64,000 bases of DNA. Origin: Peromyscus leucopus (lineage: Eukaryota; Chordata; Mammalia; Rodentia; Cricetidae). The position numbers and the translations under genes are program-made. Location of the stretch: assembly GCF_004664715.2 (NCBI RefSeq), contig NC_051063.1, positions 67,729,518 through 67,793,517 of the forward strand, read 5' to 3'. How positions within the stretch are numbered: the stretch's first letter is position 1; each line of letters opens with the position of its first letter. Below are positions 1 to 11,515 of the stretch, one piece after another. Below the pieces are notes generated by a model. That model had not been told where the DNA came from. It saw only the letters and a program-made list of their open reading frames with translations, and searched no databases.

Positions 1-63
1 AGAACCTTCACGATCCAGGGACATTTTTTAGATTCAAACAATAATCCTTTATTAAGGTATCTT

Positions 64-134
64 TGCAGAAAGAGGCTGGGACCTCTTGGGGGAACATTTA
101 GCTCCCCAAGAGGTCCCAGCTTTTAGGGTCTGCA
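64..134. other. long imperfect hairpin, precursor-miRNA-like
   Basis: The arm GCTGGGACCTCTTGGGG (75-91) is the exact reverse complement of 104-120, giving 17 uninterrupted base pairs around a 12-base loop. The stem continues outward through four pairs including G-U wobbles (71-74 with 121-124). After a small asymmetric internal loop six more pairs follow (64-69 with 129-134). The total size and single stem resemble a miRNA precursor, but expression cannot be judged. It could also be the remnant of a short inverted-repeat element. Strand of any transcript is unknown. Confidence 0.4.
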
Positions 135-806
135 CATATTCCAGACAGGATGCCTATTGTCTGCTATGATCCATCCATGCCAGTGTAACAATCCCACTGA
201 GTCTTCAAGTAGGGCAGCTTTGTGCTTAAACCCTGTTTCCCTCTCTTAGAATGTGGGGTTTTTAAGCTTTCCTCTGTTCTGTTGCCCTGGCTTATAGCAA
301 CTGAGTGAAAGCTGGGACTAGGGCAGATTAATTGCAAGGCACATTGCAGGGGTGTTTGGGTGCATCCTTGGAGCAGCTGTGTGGCTACTCATGATTTTCC
401 AGTCGAGATATTGCAGGCTGTTGAGGATGAATCCTAAGTCAGGTGGTTTAAGGTTCTGCTAGAATGTTTTGTATTTGAAGGTTCTACTATGTTTATCCAC
501 CTGGGTGGGTGCTAACTGGAAGCACTGAGTCTTCTCTTGATCGGGAAGAGGTTCAGAAGTGAGAGTAGCAGGACCCCTCTGCAGCCCCTCGGAGACGTGA
601 GCCACAGCCCCCCTGCACCCTCGGACTTCTGCCTGGAGATACAGCCTGTTCTCTGAGCTTCAGTGACTAGGGCAAGCCTGTTCTTTGAGCTTTCAGTGGC
701 AGAAAGCTGCACAGGGCTGAGGGTCAGCGTGCACCCCTTGCTTGGCGGCCTCTTTCCTTCTTCCTATAGCATGGGCCTCTAAGGACAAAGCCCCCACCCG
801 TGAACA

Positions 807-810
<4 letters not shown>

Positions 811-844
<34 letters not shown>
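811..844. repeat. (GT)n microsatellite
   Basis: An uninterrupted GT run of about 17 copies with no recognisable SINE attached on either side. Confidence 0.95.
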
Positions 845-848
<4 letters not shown>

Positions 849-1639
849 GAGACACTAAACTTCTCAGAGCCCTGTCTTCAGAAGCCAGGCAGCAGCGGTT
901 CCTCCTCTGAGGATGGTGTGGGTTATAAATTGTGTAACCCTAGAGAAGGGTTCGTTTGATCGCCATGTTTTACACTTTTCTCTGCCGAACGCTGTTGACT
1001 TAATTAACCTACTTGCAGATGGAGAGGTGGAAAGAAACCTTCCCTGCTGCATCTCCATCTCCTTTTCAGTCATCATATGCTTAAATTGCAAATCCCCATG
1101 AACTGTAACCCAGTGTCTTTTGGCTCTTGATTCTACATTTCCCTGTAGATCGTCACTCTTCCAATGTGTCAAACTTGGAGTGTGAGTCTGCTCAGAGAGA
1201 ATATAGCTATATTAAACCACACGCAAACTGTTCAACTGCTCTTAAGGCTATGGCTGAGTGTTCCTAAGAACAGCCAGGCTGAGCTTGTGTTTCAATCCAG
1301 GGATACCATTCCCAGGTGTTTGAGAACCTGTGTGTCTCCACTCAGGGGCCCCTTTCTCAAGCATTGTAAGGTCACTTTCCTGGTCCCACGTGCTTCCCCT
1401 GTCTCCTAGAAGACTTCTACCCATAACTTTAGAAAGGACTCTCTTAAAACTTAGAAATAATTTGAGGATAGAAAGTCACTGGATTATGATCAAAACCAGG
1501 AATGGTTGATTTGTATATGATCGTTTTCCCTGAAGACAGCTCGAAAGACATCTGCAGATTCTTCCCTACCCCCCAAATTGGTTCTTTTGAGCTCAAAAAC
1601 TTGTATCATAAGCACTTTTTTTCTTTATGGCTGAAAATT

Positions 1640-1760
1640 GGGGCTTGTGAAGGGAACACGACAAGCCTGTAATTGGCGTGCGCGGCATGCAAGTCCGCTT
1701 GCTTACGAGATTCATGTTTGCAATTTTGTTTTAGGAAAACATCTGAAGCATCCGAGAAGC
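1640..1760. other. possible conserved non-coding block
   Basis: Short CpG-retaining stretch around GGCGTGCGCGGCATGCAAG, unlike the CpG-poor surroundings, and followed by AT-rich sequence. CpG retention outside a CpG island often marks constraint. There is no alignment to prove it. Confidence 0.2.
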
Positions 1761-2285
1761 CACAGGAGGCCCCTGGCTGTGGGACTCCTTCCAGAACCAC
1801 CTGGCTTCAGCTTTGCCCATAAAAGTGGAGCCACATGGAGATCCAGTCTAGTTCTCGGGAACACGGACGTTCTCACCCAACTGGAGACGAGTCCCTAAGT
1901 GCAAACACTTGGCAGCTGATGCTCCGTGAAGAGAGAGAGAGAGCCACCATTGTGCGATGTTTGTTGTTACTACTTTTCGGTCTTTATTCCGAGTCCTAGT
2001 TACGCCTGTGGCATGCTTGCCTCTCTTTTTTTTCTTTGTGTGTGTGCTAGATGTCTGTGGGGCTCAGTCACAGCCTGGAACAGCTCAGGGATCAAAGAAG
2101 ACAGCAGTGTGATTAACCATGTCTTATCTCTGTGTGCGCGAATAGCATCAGGAATATGTTTTCTTTCTCCATCTAAACTGTCCTCACGATAGCTCCTCAC
2201 CCCCACGGTAAACCTGTTCTGTTACCTGAGAGGCAGGTGCAAAGCCTTTATTTGTATTGTAGGTAAATTGTCTCTTGGCTTTGAA

Positions 2286-2289
<4 letters not shown>

Positions 2290-2331
<42 letters not shown>
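2290..2331. repeat. (GT)n microsatellite in B4 tail
   Basis: About 21 GT copies, forming the tail of the antisense B4 element. Confidence 0.95.
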
Positions 2332-2423
2332 ATATGTGGAGGCCAGAAGCTGATGTTCAGTGGCTTCCTCTGTTGCTCTCTGCTTTGCTATTTATTTTTC
2401 TATCTATTGTTTTTTATCTATTT

Positions 2424-2424
2424 T

Positions 2425-2476
<52 letters not shown>
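2424..2476. repeat. (TATC)n microsatellite
   Basis: About 13 copies of the tetranucleotide, almost pure, inside the antisense B4. It probably arose from the pyrimidine-rich part of the element (TATTTTTCTATC). Confidence 0.95.
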
Positions 2477-2705
2477 GAGATACCATCTCTCTCATTGAAC
2501 TTGGAGCCCACAAATGCTGTCTGAATGCAGCCTGGCCAACAAGCCCCAGGGGTCCTCCTGTTTCTGCCTCCCCAGTGCTGGGATTACAAACCGCAGTGAC
2601 TCATCTAACTTTTTGCATGGGTACAGGGCGCCCAAACTTCGATCCTCATGACTGCAGATGGCATGACAAGTGCTTTACCCACTGAGCCAACTGCTCAGCC
2701 CCCAC

Positions 2706-3239
2706 CAACTTTAAACCTTAAGTGGAACATTGAAACCAATATCAAAGTCATAAAATGGAAACAAGAGCTTTGTGTCCACAGTGTCTGCTTCTGTGTTCCC
2801 CATTCTGTTTGTCCATCTGTCTTGGCCTCCCTTTATCTCTCTGAAGCTCCAGGCACTCCACAGGTTTGCAAACTCCCCCCCCACCCCAGCCCCGTTTGGT
2901 CACTGTTCTTTGTAACCGCATTTTCCTAGCAGCTGTATGGTGAGTGTGCACTTGTGAGTTTTGCACAGTGAGTGTGCACTTGTGAGTTTTGTACAGTGAG
3001 TGTGCACTTGTGAGTTTTGAATGGCTATTTCTCTTCCAGGCTTCTCCCGAATGGTGCCTAGGCTGTGTTCTCCATCATATCCATGTTGATTATCCATGTG
3101 GGCTTGTAAGATTATGTCTGTATGATGTCCTTACAGACAGGGAGCTACCTCATCAAAATGACACAAGGCAGGGACCCTTTCAGTGCTCGGACAGCAAGGG
3201 GAGATCTGTCATGAGAGTCTGAGGAGCTGGGCACCAGAA
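2706..3239. other. unique non-coding stretch with a small minisatellite
   Basis: No gene or transposon recognised. It holds the 28-bp tandem repeat at 2,940-3,019. Confidence 0.6.
2940..3019. repeat. 28-bp minisatellite, about 2.9 copies
   Basis: The unit starts GTGAGTGTGCACTTGTGAG and ends TTTTGCACA. Copies begin at 2,940, 2,968 and 2,996, and the third is cut short. They differ by one base (GCACA versus GTACA), so the duplication is fairly recent. Confidence 0.9.
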
Positions 3240-3400
3240 CATATTCCCCATCTTATCTCATTTAATCCTGACTGTGCTCCCAGGCATGGGAGGTGTGATT
3301 TGCTTCTTGTGGTTGGTGACACTAGGGTTATCTTACTTGCCACAGGAATGAAACTAGGAACTAGCTGTCCTAGGACTGGACTCTGACTCACAGTCATCCA
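3240..3400 (+). mobile_element. MIR SINE fragment
   Basis: Degenerate match to the MIR 3' half: CTTATCTCATTTAATCCTGA, then a region where the GAGGAAACTGAGGC core is decayed, then CTGGACTCTGACTCA. This is an ancient mammalian family, and divergence is high. Confidence 0.5.
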
Positions 3401-3431
3401 TTTAAGCATTCTCTCTCTTAAAAAAAAATCA

Positions 3432-3473
<42 letters not shown>

Positions 3474-3690
3474 GCTGTGCACCTGTGTGTTTGTATGTGT
3501 GTAGAGGCCAGAGGTCAATGTCAGATGTGTTTTTCTATCACTTGTCACTTTGTTATTTGAGACAGGGTTCCTAACTGAACCCAGAGTGCACTGATCATCT
3601 AGACTGACTGGCCAGTGAACCCTGAGGATCTGCCTGTCCCCTAGCACTAGGGTTAGAGGAAGATGCCACCACATCCCTGGGATCTCACTG
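3432..3690 (-). mobile_element. B4 SINE, antisense, head missing
   Basis: GT tail (3,432-3,473) followed by GAGGCCAGAGGTCAATGTCA, GAGACAGGGTTC and CTGACTGGCCAGTGAACCC, the complement of a B4 tail and B1-like body. The tRNA-like head is absent at the right end. Confidence 0.75.
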
Positions 3691-6440
3691 CCAGCTGCTG
3701 TAGACCTAGCAGCCCTCTAGTGCAGGTCACTCTCTCCTGCCCAGACCACTCCATCCATCTACATGCATAGTGCAAGTTATCAGTGGGGAAGCTGGCTGTC
3801 CCCACTCAACTTGCAGCCTGGTGGCCAGAGCCTCAGGCCAGGTCCTCTTGTGGTCATTCTAGCACCAGGGTACCGATGGCACCTGTGCTTGCCTCAGTCA
3901 GTTTTGTCTGGAGGGGGAGAGTCACAGGGTGGCCCCTGTTGAGTAAAACTCTGTCTCTTAGGAAGTGAAGCCAAGAACAGATACCACATGGACATGGGTG
4001 ATGTTTACACAGTATGCACCCCACACTGGCCTCTGTCTCTCTTCTCCATGCAAATTCAATGTCTCCAGATGCCAGAGGCTGAAAGACACCTTGTTCCATC
4101 CATTTTAATTCATTTTACAGGATTTCATCGACCTACCCCTTGGCACCTACTTTTTGCTGGGTTAAGGATGTGCAGGTCAGTGACACAAAACCTAGTTTGA
4201 ATATGACAGGGCCACATGTTAGCACAGTGTGTACTCTACGGAGTGTGGCTACTGCACTCACAGGATTTCCGGTAGTGTGGACAGAGCTCATCACATTGGC
4301 CAGAGAGTGGTTTCCTGAGCAGGTAGTCTCTGGGTTGGAACCAAAAGATTAAGTAGAAGGCTATGGTTACACACATGCCTTTGGCAGCTCTGAAGACCTG
4401 GTGAAAGATGCTCTTCAAGTAACACCTCAGATCTGAGAGCTTACAACACTCGGAAACAGCACTGGACAAGCAATTGGCCAACCTCAGTGAACAGGAGTGT
4501 ATACTATCCAGGGCTCACTTTAGGCTCCATGGGGAGGACAGAGGTGGCAGGTGTCTGATGGGACACCTGAACCAGGAAGCTACCTGTGTGTTGAGACCCT
4601 CCTTCAGCAACCCTAGGGAGCCTAGGAGACTGTCACAGTGACATATTACTTCCTAGAATGTGGGCAAGCCAGTTCCTGTGTCAGAGAGCAGAGAGTGGAG
4701 ACCTTTTTGTGTGGACACAGTGGACTTGCAGTTTCCTAGTCTGTCTCCCTCTTCCAGACCCACCATCATCAAGCACACTCCACGTTAAACACCACTACAT
4801 TTCTATGTTTTTACTTTTGTATCGTCATTTCAAAGAATCAAACGATTTTTAGTCATTAGTGCTGAGAACTCAGTATTAAAAGACTTGAATTTTTCACATT
4901 CAGAGGAATGCTTCAACCTTTAATTTGCACCAGATTTCAATTACTCCATTTCCTCTTTCAGGACCTGAAGGTGTGTGAAACATTTTCTCTGTCCTATGAC
5001 CTCTGCCAACAGTCCTTTAAGGGACTACCTTTAGTTAGTGGTTCGTAGATTCCCACTACCTTAAAGCTTGCACATGGGTGGCTTCTTGTTCTAGAGATGT
5101 CTGTTTGTTATCAGTTTGATGAAGCTACTTATTCACTCTTCAGAATCCCTTTATGACTCCTAATTAAAGTCTTTGTCTGAACACAAAATAATTACTACAT
5201 GCAACGAAGCTAGGGGAAGAAGCGACGTGGAGACAATCGCTTGTTGGTGTGCGGAGCAGTATTTAATCATTAGAGTAACACACAGTTTGCACTTTTGGAA
5301 AGGAAACATGAAGCAAGCCTCATGTTTATTTAACACTCTGACTGGCTCTTCTTGGGGGTATGAAATGAGTCCTACGGACTGTCACAACACTAAATCAGAG
5401 CTTCTGAAAATTACAGGGTGTTAAACAGTAGTGTCATTTTAAAACTAAACAGTTTAGTGCAGCTCTGGCATATAAAACCAACCTCTTGCAACATCGCGGG
5501 CTGCTCACACTGAAGACAAGCAACAAAATAAAACCAAGACAGAAACTCAGAGCTGCTGGAGGGCCATTTATTATGCTTGAGTTTCAACTTGAGACCTGAT
5601 ACTGCTAGGAGCCATGGGACTGGTCAGGGATGCCAGACTTGGGGTCCTCGCCTGCACCCCGTGGAGCACTCCAGCTTCTTCTGTCTTACACAGACTTTTC
5701 TGAGTGGGCTGAGAAATGGCCAGTCCCTAAACAGGTGCAAGTATGTGATAGTAAAGAGTCCTCGTTAATGGGTGTCTCAGTGAGGGCAGAGTGAAAACGC
5801 ACAGCAGCGGCCGCTTTGTTCAGGAATCATAAATAAGAAGACTGGCTGGCTCGGGGGAGGGATTGGTCCTAAGATACGGAATTTCCACCTCTGGGTCATT
5901 GCTCCAGGCTGGACCTCAGCACAAGCATTCAGTTCTCAAGACCGGAGGTTGGAGGGAACCGACGTGTGACATGAGGAGGCAGGCTGGGCCTGGTGGCTAC
6001 TGAATACCGCTGACTGCTTCAAGGTGAGGTCCTTGAGAGAAGTCAGACAGGAAGTTAGAGGTGATGGTGGAGGGTCTGTCCTGTGAGTGACTCTGCCAGT
6101 GACTTCTGACTCACTCAGTTTCTGGGCTAAGGAGACTAGAGCTGAAGAATGGGGAGCAGAGAGAGGAGGGAGGCCTGAAGAGTCTGGCCCCTGCGCCTCC
6201 CTTTGCTCCGTCTGCAACACTCTGTTTCTTCCACGCATGTTCTCCCCGCTGGCTTCCTGGCTGCCGGTGCATTCTGGCTCAGAGGTACTCCCCTTTGGAT
6301 TTTACAGGGCTCCTATTGTTGGGTCACAGCTGGGGGCAGAGCCTCCCATGCTTCTCCCCTCACCCTCCCACATCACAGATTTAGTTTAGAAAATCTGGAA
6401 CACATGGTAGAGCAGGAGTTGTAAAATAAAAGTTATTTGG
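3691..6440. other. unique non-coding stretch
   Basis: No gene or recognised transposon. The part at 4,860-5,480 looks conserved and is listed separately. Confidence 0.55.
4860..5480. other. candidate conserved non-coding block
   Basis: AT-rich, repeat-free DNA with ATTA-type sites (CTAATTAAAGTC near 5,160; AGTATTTAATCATTAGAG near 5,258). It retains CpGs (GAAGCGACGTGGAGACAATCG near 5,218). This mix is typical of developmental enhancers, but no comparison was possible. Confidence 0.3.
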
Positions 6441-6753
6441 ACCAGGAAGATGGCTTAGTGGGAAAAAAACGCTTACTGTGCAAGCCCGAGGACCTGTGTT
6501 CAGATCCCCTGCACCTACGGGAAAAAGCTGGGTGTCGCCATGCCAGCTTGTAACCCCAATGCTGGAGGGAGGGGCAGGGATAAGAGGATCACTGGGCTTG
6601 CTGGCTACCAGCCTTGCTAAGAACTAAGTTCTACCTTCAGTGAGATCCTGTCACAAGGAGGAAAGCCATGGAGGACAACTGGTGCCTTCTTCTTGTCTCC
6701 ACATGAACACTTGCACACCCGTGTGCATGTGCAAGCATGCACACGCACGCGCA

Positions 6754-6815
<62 letters not shown>
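6441..6815 (+). mobile_element. B4 SINE with CA tail
   Basis: Head GAAGATGGCTTAGTG, then GTGCAAGCCCGAGGACCTGT and GTTCAGATCCCCTGCACC (tRNA-like). The B1-like part follows (AGCTGGGTGTCGCCATGCCAG, ATCACTGGGCTTGCTGGC, GAGATCCTGTCACAAGG). The tail is CA-rich, with a pure CA run at 6,756-6,814. It is one of only two plus-strand B4 copies here. Confidence 0.85.
6756..6814. repeat. (CA)n microsatellite
   Basis: About 29 pure CA copies, grown from the B4 tail. Length and purity suggest it is polymorphic. Confidence 0.95.
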
Positions 6816-6816
<1 letters not shown>

Positions 6817-7597
6817 CCATCTATAGTCTCCTTAGCCCTCCAGATCTCCATGTGCCTTCCTTCTAAGTGCTCTCCCATCTTCTGGTCTCTGTAGTCTGTA
6901 GTCCTCATGCTCTTTAGCTCTTCATTGAGTGAGTACCCATGTTTCACCAAGGGAGCAAGTGATCACTGTTTAGCTGGTCCCCTACTGTTGGAGGCTTAGG
7001 GTATTTCCAGGGCTGTGTACGCTGCGGTTCCGAGCCTTTTGGGACACATCAAATGGACACCTCTCTTGCTGATTTCTCCCTGGGAAGGCTGCCCTTGTCT
7101 CCTGCGGTCCTCTCTGCATTCCAAGGCTCTTGCCCAACTCCTTGCAGCCCACTATGTCCCACCCTTCTTATCCCCACCTGGACCTCCATCATAGTAGGGG
7201 TTTCTTCTCATTCACAGGACACTGGGCTGGCCACGTAGAGAGGGAAGGACTCCAGCCAGACTGTGAGGAACTCCTGGGCCCCAGAGAGAGAAAGGAGGTG
7301 AGATCACATCTATATTCAAGATGGTTGTCTTACCAGACATGGATGCCGTTGTAGAGCAGGTTGTGGGAGTGTAGTTGAGACTGAGCTAGAGGGGTTTAGT
7401 ACCGAGTGGTAGTTTAGCATCAGCATTTCTTGAACTATGGTTTGTGGATCCCTGTTGGATTTATCTCATGTTGAAGACCGAGGCAGGCAGGGTCCATCCT
7501 GAAGTTTCTGAGGCCACCTAGAAGGAGTGGCTAGGGGTACAGAGAGATGATATTCTGCAAGTGGGGTGGGACCACCATCACTGGCCAAGTCAAGGGT

Positions 7598-7598
<1 letters not shown>
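6816..7598. other. unique non-coding stretch
   Basis: Pyrimidine-rich first half; no gene or transposon recognised. Confidence 0.55.

Positions 7599-7628
<30 letters not shown>
7599..7628. repeat. poly(T) tract
   Basis: About 30 T in a row followed by AA. It could be the A-tail of a minus-strand retroposed element, but no recognisable body lies to its right. Confidence 0.9.
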
Positions 7629-7632
<4 letters not shown>

Positions 7633-7689
7633 CAACTCTCTTCAGAGAGACTCCTAGGGGCTCCATCTCAGCAGGGAACTATTCTTTTC

Positions 7690-8660
7690 TAAGGTCCATA
7701 GCTTTTCAAATACAATAGGAACCAAAAGCGCCCAGATTCTGAAGTCCTGGAACCCCCAATGGGGCCTCTTTCGGCATTTATCAAACCGCCAAAGCACAGG
7801 CCACTGGACGTCTAATTATTAATCTTTGGGAAACTTGACCCTTCAATTAACTGAGTAATGATTGCATTGAGGACCATCAAAAACCCTGCATTCTTAATGA
7901 GCACTTAAGGTCAATATTCCTTTGCTCCACTTTACTGTCTGTGATATTTATCACTTGTAATATGACTTCCTGGTTAATTATACAGAATCAAGCAGGCCTC
8001 CACTCTTGATTGATGTGAAAGTTCATAGAGACTTCGTTAAGAACACATTTATTATGTGCGATGTATTGTAAGAAGCCTTTTTTTTTTTCCTCCTCAAGCT
8101 TTGTCCTATGTACATATGTTTTCAATATTCGGAAAATTTTCCTGTGGGGAGGAACTTCCTAACACACAAAATTGAGAAAATTTAATAAATCATGTTAGCC
8201 ACCTGCACGATGTGTGTTTTTTATTGTGATCTGATCTTCGTGTGAAAGTTGGGGTCATAACTTATGCGAGATGACGAACGCATTTGAAGCTGAAGGAGCC
8301 GCTGTGAAATCACATCCCCTCGTTGCACGGGGGATGGCAAGGGGTCCTAGAAGGAGTATGCTCTCGTCGTCGCAAGACATGGTCTGTAATTAGCCGTGTG
8401 ACCTTGGGCGACTTGCTCTGCATCTTCTCGTCTCATAAATTAATCTGTATTCATTGATTAATACCTCCCAAGCCTCTCGTACGGAGTCAGTTCCAGGATC
8501 AAAGACTCCAGTGCTGGTGTGAGGGCTGCACGGTGTGAAATATGCCCACCAGTTTGCCTGTGTTTCGTCTGTGGTGGAGGCCCTTCTGATCCCTCTCGCA
8601 GCTGAGGTGTTATCGCTTGTCATTTCCAGACAGATGTTTCCAGCTGAGAAAGCCAATTTG
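7690..8660. promoter_or_regulatory. candidate conserved enhancer block
   Basis: About 1 kb of repeat-poor, ATTA-rich DNA: GTCTAATTATTAATCTTTGG (7,810), CAATTAACTGAGTAATGATT (7,844) and GGTTAATTATACAG (7,971). The right part retains CpGs (GCGAGATGACGAACGCATTTG near 8,264; CTCTCGTCGTCGCAAGAC near 8,361). Clustered homeodomain-type sites with preserved CpGs suggest a developmental enhancer. Target gene unknown. A possible MIR piece overlaps it near 8,385. Confidence 0.4.
8385..8500 (+). mobile_element. possible MIR fragment
   Basis: AGCCGTGTGACCTTGGGCGA followed by CTTGCTCTGCATCTTC matches the MIR core (GTGTGACCTTGGGCAAGTCA). Only this short part is clear. If real, the surrounding conserved-looking block may include an exapted MIR. 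Confidence 0.4.
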
Positions 8661-8696
8661 GTAATGAACTTTCTGTGATAGAAACAAGCCAGAGGA

Positions 8697-8850
8697 AGCT
8701 GGTGTGGTGGTGCTTGTTTGTAAATCCAGTATTTGGGAGGCTGAAGCAGGAGGATTACTGCACAGTGGCTTGGGGTGTCTGAAAAGTTCCAGCACAGACC
8801 AAAACTACAGAGTGAGATTTTGACTCATAAAGACCAAATCAAATGATAAA
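8697..8850 (+). mobile_element. B1 SINE (old)
   Basis: AGCTGGTGTGGTGGTGCTTG, then AATCCAGTATTTGGGAGGC and GAAGCAGGAGGATTACTG, ending CAGAGTGAGATTTTGACTC and an A-rich tail. It is diverged from young B1 copies. Confidence 0.75.
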
Positions 8851-10099
8851 CCAACTAATAGTCAAAGAAAGGGAGCAGGAAGGCAGGATGTAGCATGATA
8901 CAGGAAAATCGTGTCCCCCTAAATGAATATGGTGGAGTCTTTCTCTCATGACTGCAGGGTGTGACTGTCTTTGGAAGTAGAGTTGACCAAGAAGTCATTA
9001 AGGTAAAACAAAGTCATGTAAATGGTTTCAAGTCCAGTCTGTGTGGTGTTTTCTAAAGCATAGGCAATTCAGAAAGAATTATGGGTGGACACCTACAGTC
9101 TAAAGAAAGCCCGAGAAGCAGTCAACCCTGGTGACCCCATGACTCAGATGTCTAGAGCCCGAGGAAGTAGATTCCTGCTGCTTTGACGGTCCTGTTTCTG
9201 GTATTTGTGATGATGGTCCTTCTGACAAGCACAGGGAACGTTAGAAAAGAACTGTTAAGGCTGCTGTACCAGCCACTGTCTGGAGCTCAGGCTTCCCTGG
9301 CATGGTAGGACGACTCAGTAGGAAGCAGAGCCAAGCCAGGTCTCTTTGGGTAGGAGCATCTATTTCATATAAGGAAGAGTGATGGAAGGTAACCATTCCC
9401 TGCAAAAAGTTGTTTTCTGAGACACACTTGGAGGAGATGAGGACTACTGAGGGGTGGCATGCTGTGCCACGGACAGTGGCCTGGTCAGGGCTGACCACAG
9501 GGTCAGGGTCAAGCCTCGGTGTTAAAAATGCACACTGTTAAAAGGGCTAACATCTCACTGAGGTTATACTGGCCTTAGGCATTGGAGCCCTTATGAGCAT
9601 TAAGGACTGAGAGTGTGTACCAGCGTCCACAAGGCTGCTGTGTCCAGACACCCCAGCCAACTGATTTGTTCTGAACCCTGACAGACAACAACAACTGGGT
9701 ATCCACATGTTGCATTGTTGGAGTAGTGCTGACAGTGAAACCATGTTAGCCGTGCTCAGTGAGAGCCTTCCAGGGAGAGGACCCCATCTCCAGGTTCCCC
9801 TCTGCTGCTTATGCCTTGGACTACAAGATGTGGTACTCGAGTGGGACCCATCTTTGGAAAAATCCTTGGCCTTGTAAATTCAGGTGCCAAGAGCAGGATG
9901 AGGTAAATATCAAAAAACAGTATTTCCGAGATTCTTGGGGGCAGAAGGAACATTTTAGAACATTGTGCCAACTCATCTGCTTTACAGCGGGAAGGGTAGG
10001 CACACCACAGTTACATAGGAAAGATGAGGGGCATGCTGCTTTGGGACCATGGTGCTCAACGTTCCTTGCCAGGGAACTTGACCTCAAGTTCTGTGGTAC

Positions 10100-10480
10100 A
10101 AGGGCAGATGAATAATTTCCGGAGTTACCTTTAGCTTTAAAAAAAAATGCTGTTATTTAAAATATTCTTGACAAATTATCTGTCAGCAGTAGATGAAGTT
10201 AATATTTCTTTTGATCAATAAACTAAAGATTGAGGTTATGGGCTAAATACCGCCTACGTTTCTAAGGGCTTTTGCAGGCTTTGGTGTGTTCTGTCGCAAT
10301 CATCCTGCTTTGACAGATTTTAATCGGGGCTGTTAAAATTGTTGTCTGTAATGTACAAGGGGTTTGTGGGTCTCTCTGTGTGAGACCTATTGCATATTAA
10401 CACTCTCACGATAGAGTTGGCTATCAGAGCGTACCAGGAGAGGGGAGAGGTCATAAACTATTTCTTTAGTTTGCGTTTGT
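10100..10480. promoter_or_regulatory. candidate conserved enhancer block
   Basis: Repeat-free, with AT-rich words and preserved CpGs: TTTTGATCAATAAACTAAAG (10,210), CTAAATACCGCCTACG (10,243), TGACAGATTTTAATCGGG (10,311) and TTGCATATTAACACTC (10,390). TGACAG resembles TALE (MEIS/TGIF) sites and the ATTA words resemble homeodomain sites. Function is inferred only. Confidence 0.35.
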
Positions 10481-11495
10481 CAGTCAATAGGTGCATTAAA
10501 AGTTTTTCTTTAGTATTTGTAAACATTTGTGTATATTTTTGACCCAGACAGCTTGTATCGAAGCAGCCAGTCCTTCTTCTTGCTCCAGATAAATCACAAA
10601 CCTTAGCCAATTTGTAGTAAAAAAAAAAAAAAAAATTAGTAGAAAGGGTTTCCAGAAAACATTTATTTTGTATGTACATTAACGGACACTTTCATTTTTT
10701 TCCTAGAGGCCAGAATCCACTTTGAAATTCATGTTTGATAAATTCCCTGGCTTTCTGAGTAATTTAACTGTCTATAGGGCTCTTGATCCTGTGAGTGTAT
10801 CATTGACCCTCAGGGACTTGCACACCATTTCTGCATATCCAAGTTCAAATATATGCTTAAGATTGGTTTAAATTTTAAGTTGTTGATCTTACTTCTGATA
10901 GATTTGTTAGCTTAGCCTCCATTTCATTTCTCAAACCTACCCTAATCCTCAAATACTCTCTTCTTAAACACATCTTTGCTAAATTCATTGATTGTGTTAG
11001 TAAAATGTATATTGAACAATCGCTCTGCACACAGGCACCATCACGGTGTTGTCAGGATTGTCTCTCAAAGACCAGAAGAAGTTTGATAACCCGATGTCAA
11101 TTATCACTCGCTTTCTGACTCATTTTTAATGCTAATATTTCTATTATTATTTTATTATTATTATTATTAATGCCAATCTGTATAAGGATTTCTTTAAAAT
11201 CTTCATCACCTTTAATAGATTTTTGCTTACTTTCAACCTATTGGCTGTACAGTATAAAATGTAAGCCCATTCTATTTAAAGCAATTTTTGTTATATTTAT
11301 TCTTAGAATTCTTGGGGTTTTTTTGATTTGATAAATATTCATTTTAAACTAATTTTTAATGATGGTAAAATTGGTGAATTTTGTCCCCAGGCCTCTTTAA
11401 TGGAAACCTGTATGTAGCATTGATAGAAGTTGAAGGCACAAACAATTTAAAGGTTTCTTGTGTTCATAAACCATTGTCTCACAGACATGTCAGGA

Positions 11496-11515
11496 TACCT
11501 AATGCGCATTAGGTA
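11496..11515. other. 20-bp perfect palindrome
   Basis: TACCTAATGCGCATTAGGTA equals its own reverse complement, with no spacer. Two copies of the self-complementary word ACATGT flank it (11,485-11,490 and 11,515-11,520). Confidence 0.95.

Larger units (their letters stand above)
1..2286. other. unique non-coding stretch
   Basis: No recognised transposon and no open frame above about 100 codons that looks coding. It contains the hairpin at 64-134, a GT microsatellite at 811-844 and a CpG-retaining block at about 1,640-1,760. The rest shows no structure I can name. Confidence 0.6.
2287..2705 (-). mobile_element. B4 SINE, antisense, with two internal microsatellites
   Basis: Read on the minus strand it has the B4 layout: a tRNA/ID-like head (the complement of CACTGAGCCAACTGCTCAGC at the right end), a B1-like body ending in the complement of GTGCTGGGATTACA, and a CA-rich tail. 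On the plus strand the tail is a GT run (about 2,290-2,331). A TATC run (2,424-2,476) has grown inside the body. Confidence 0.85.
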
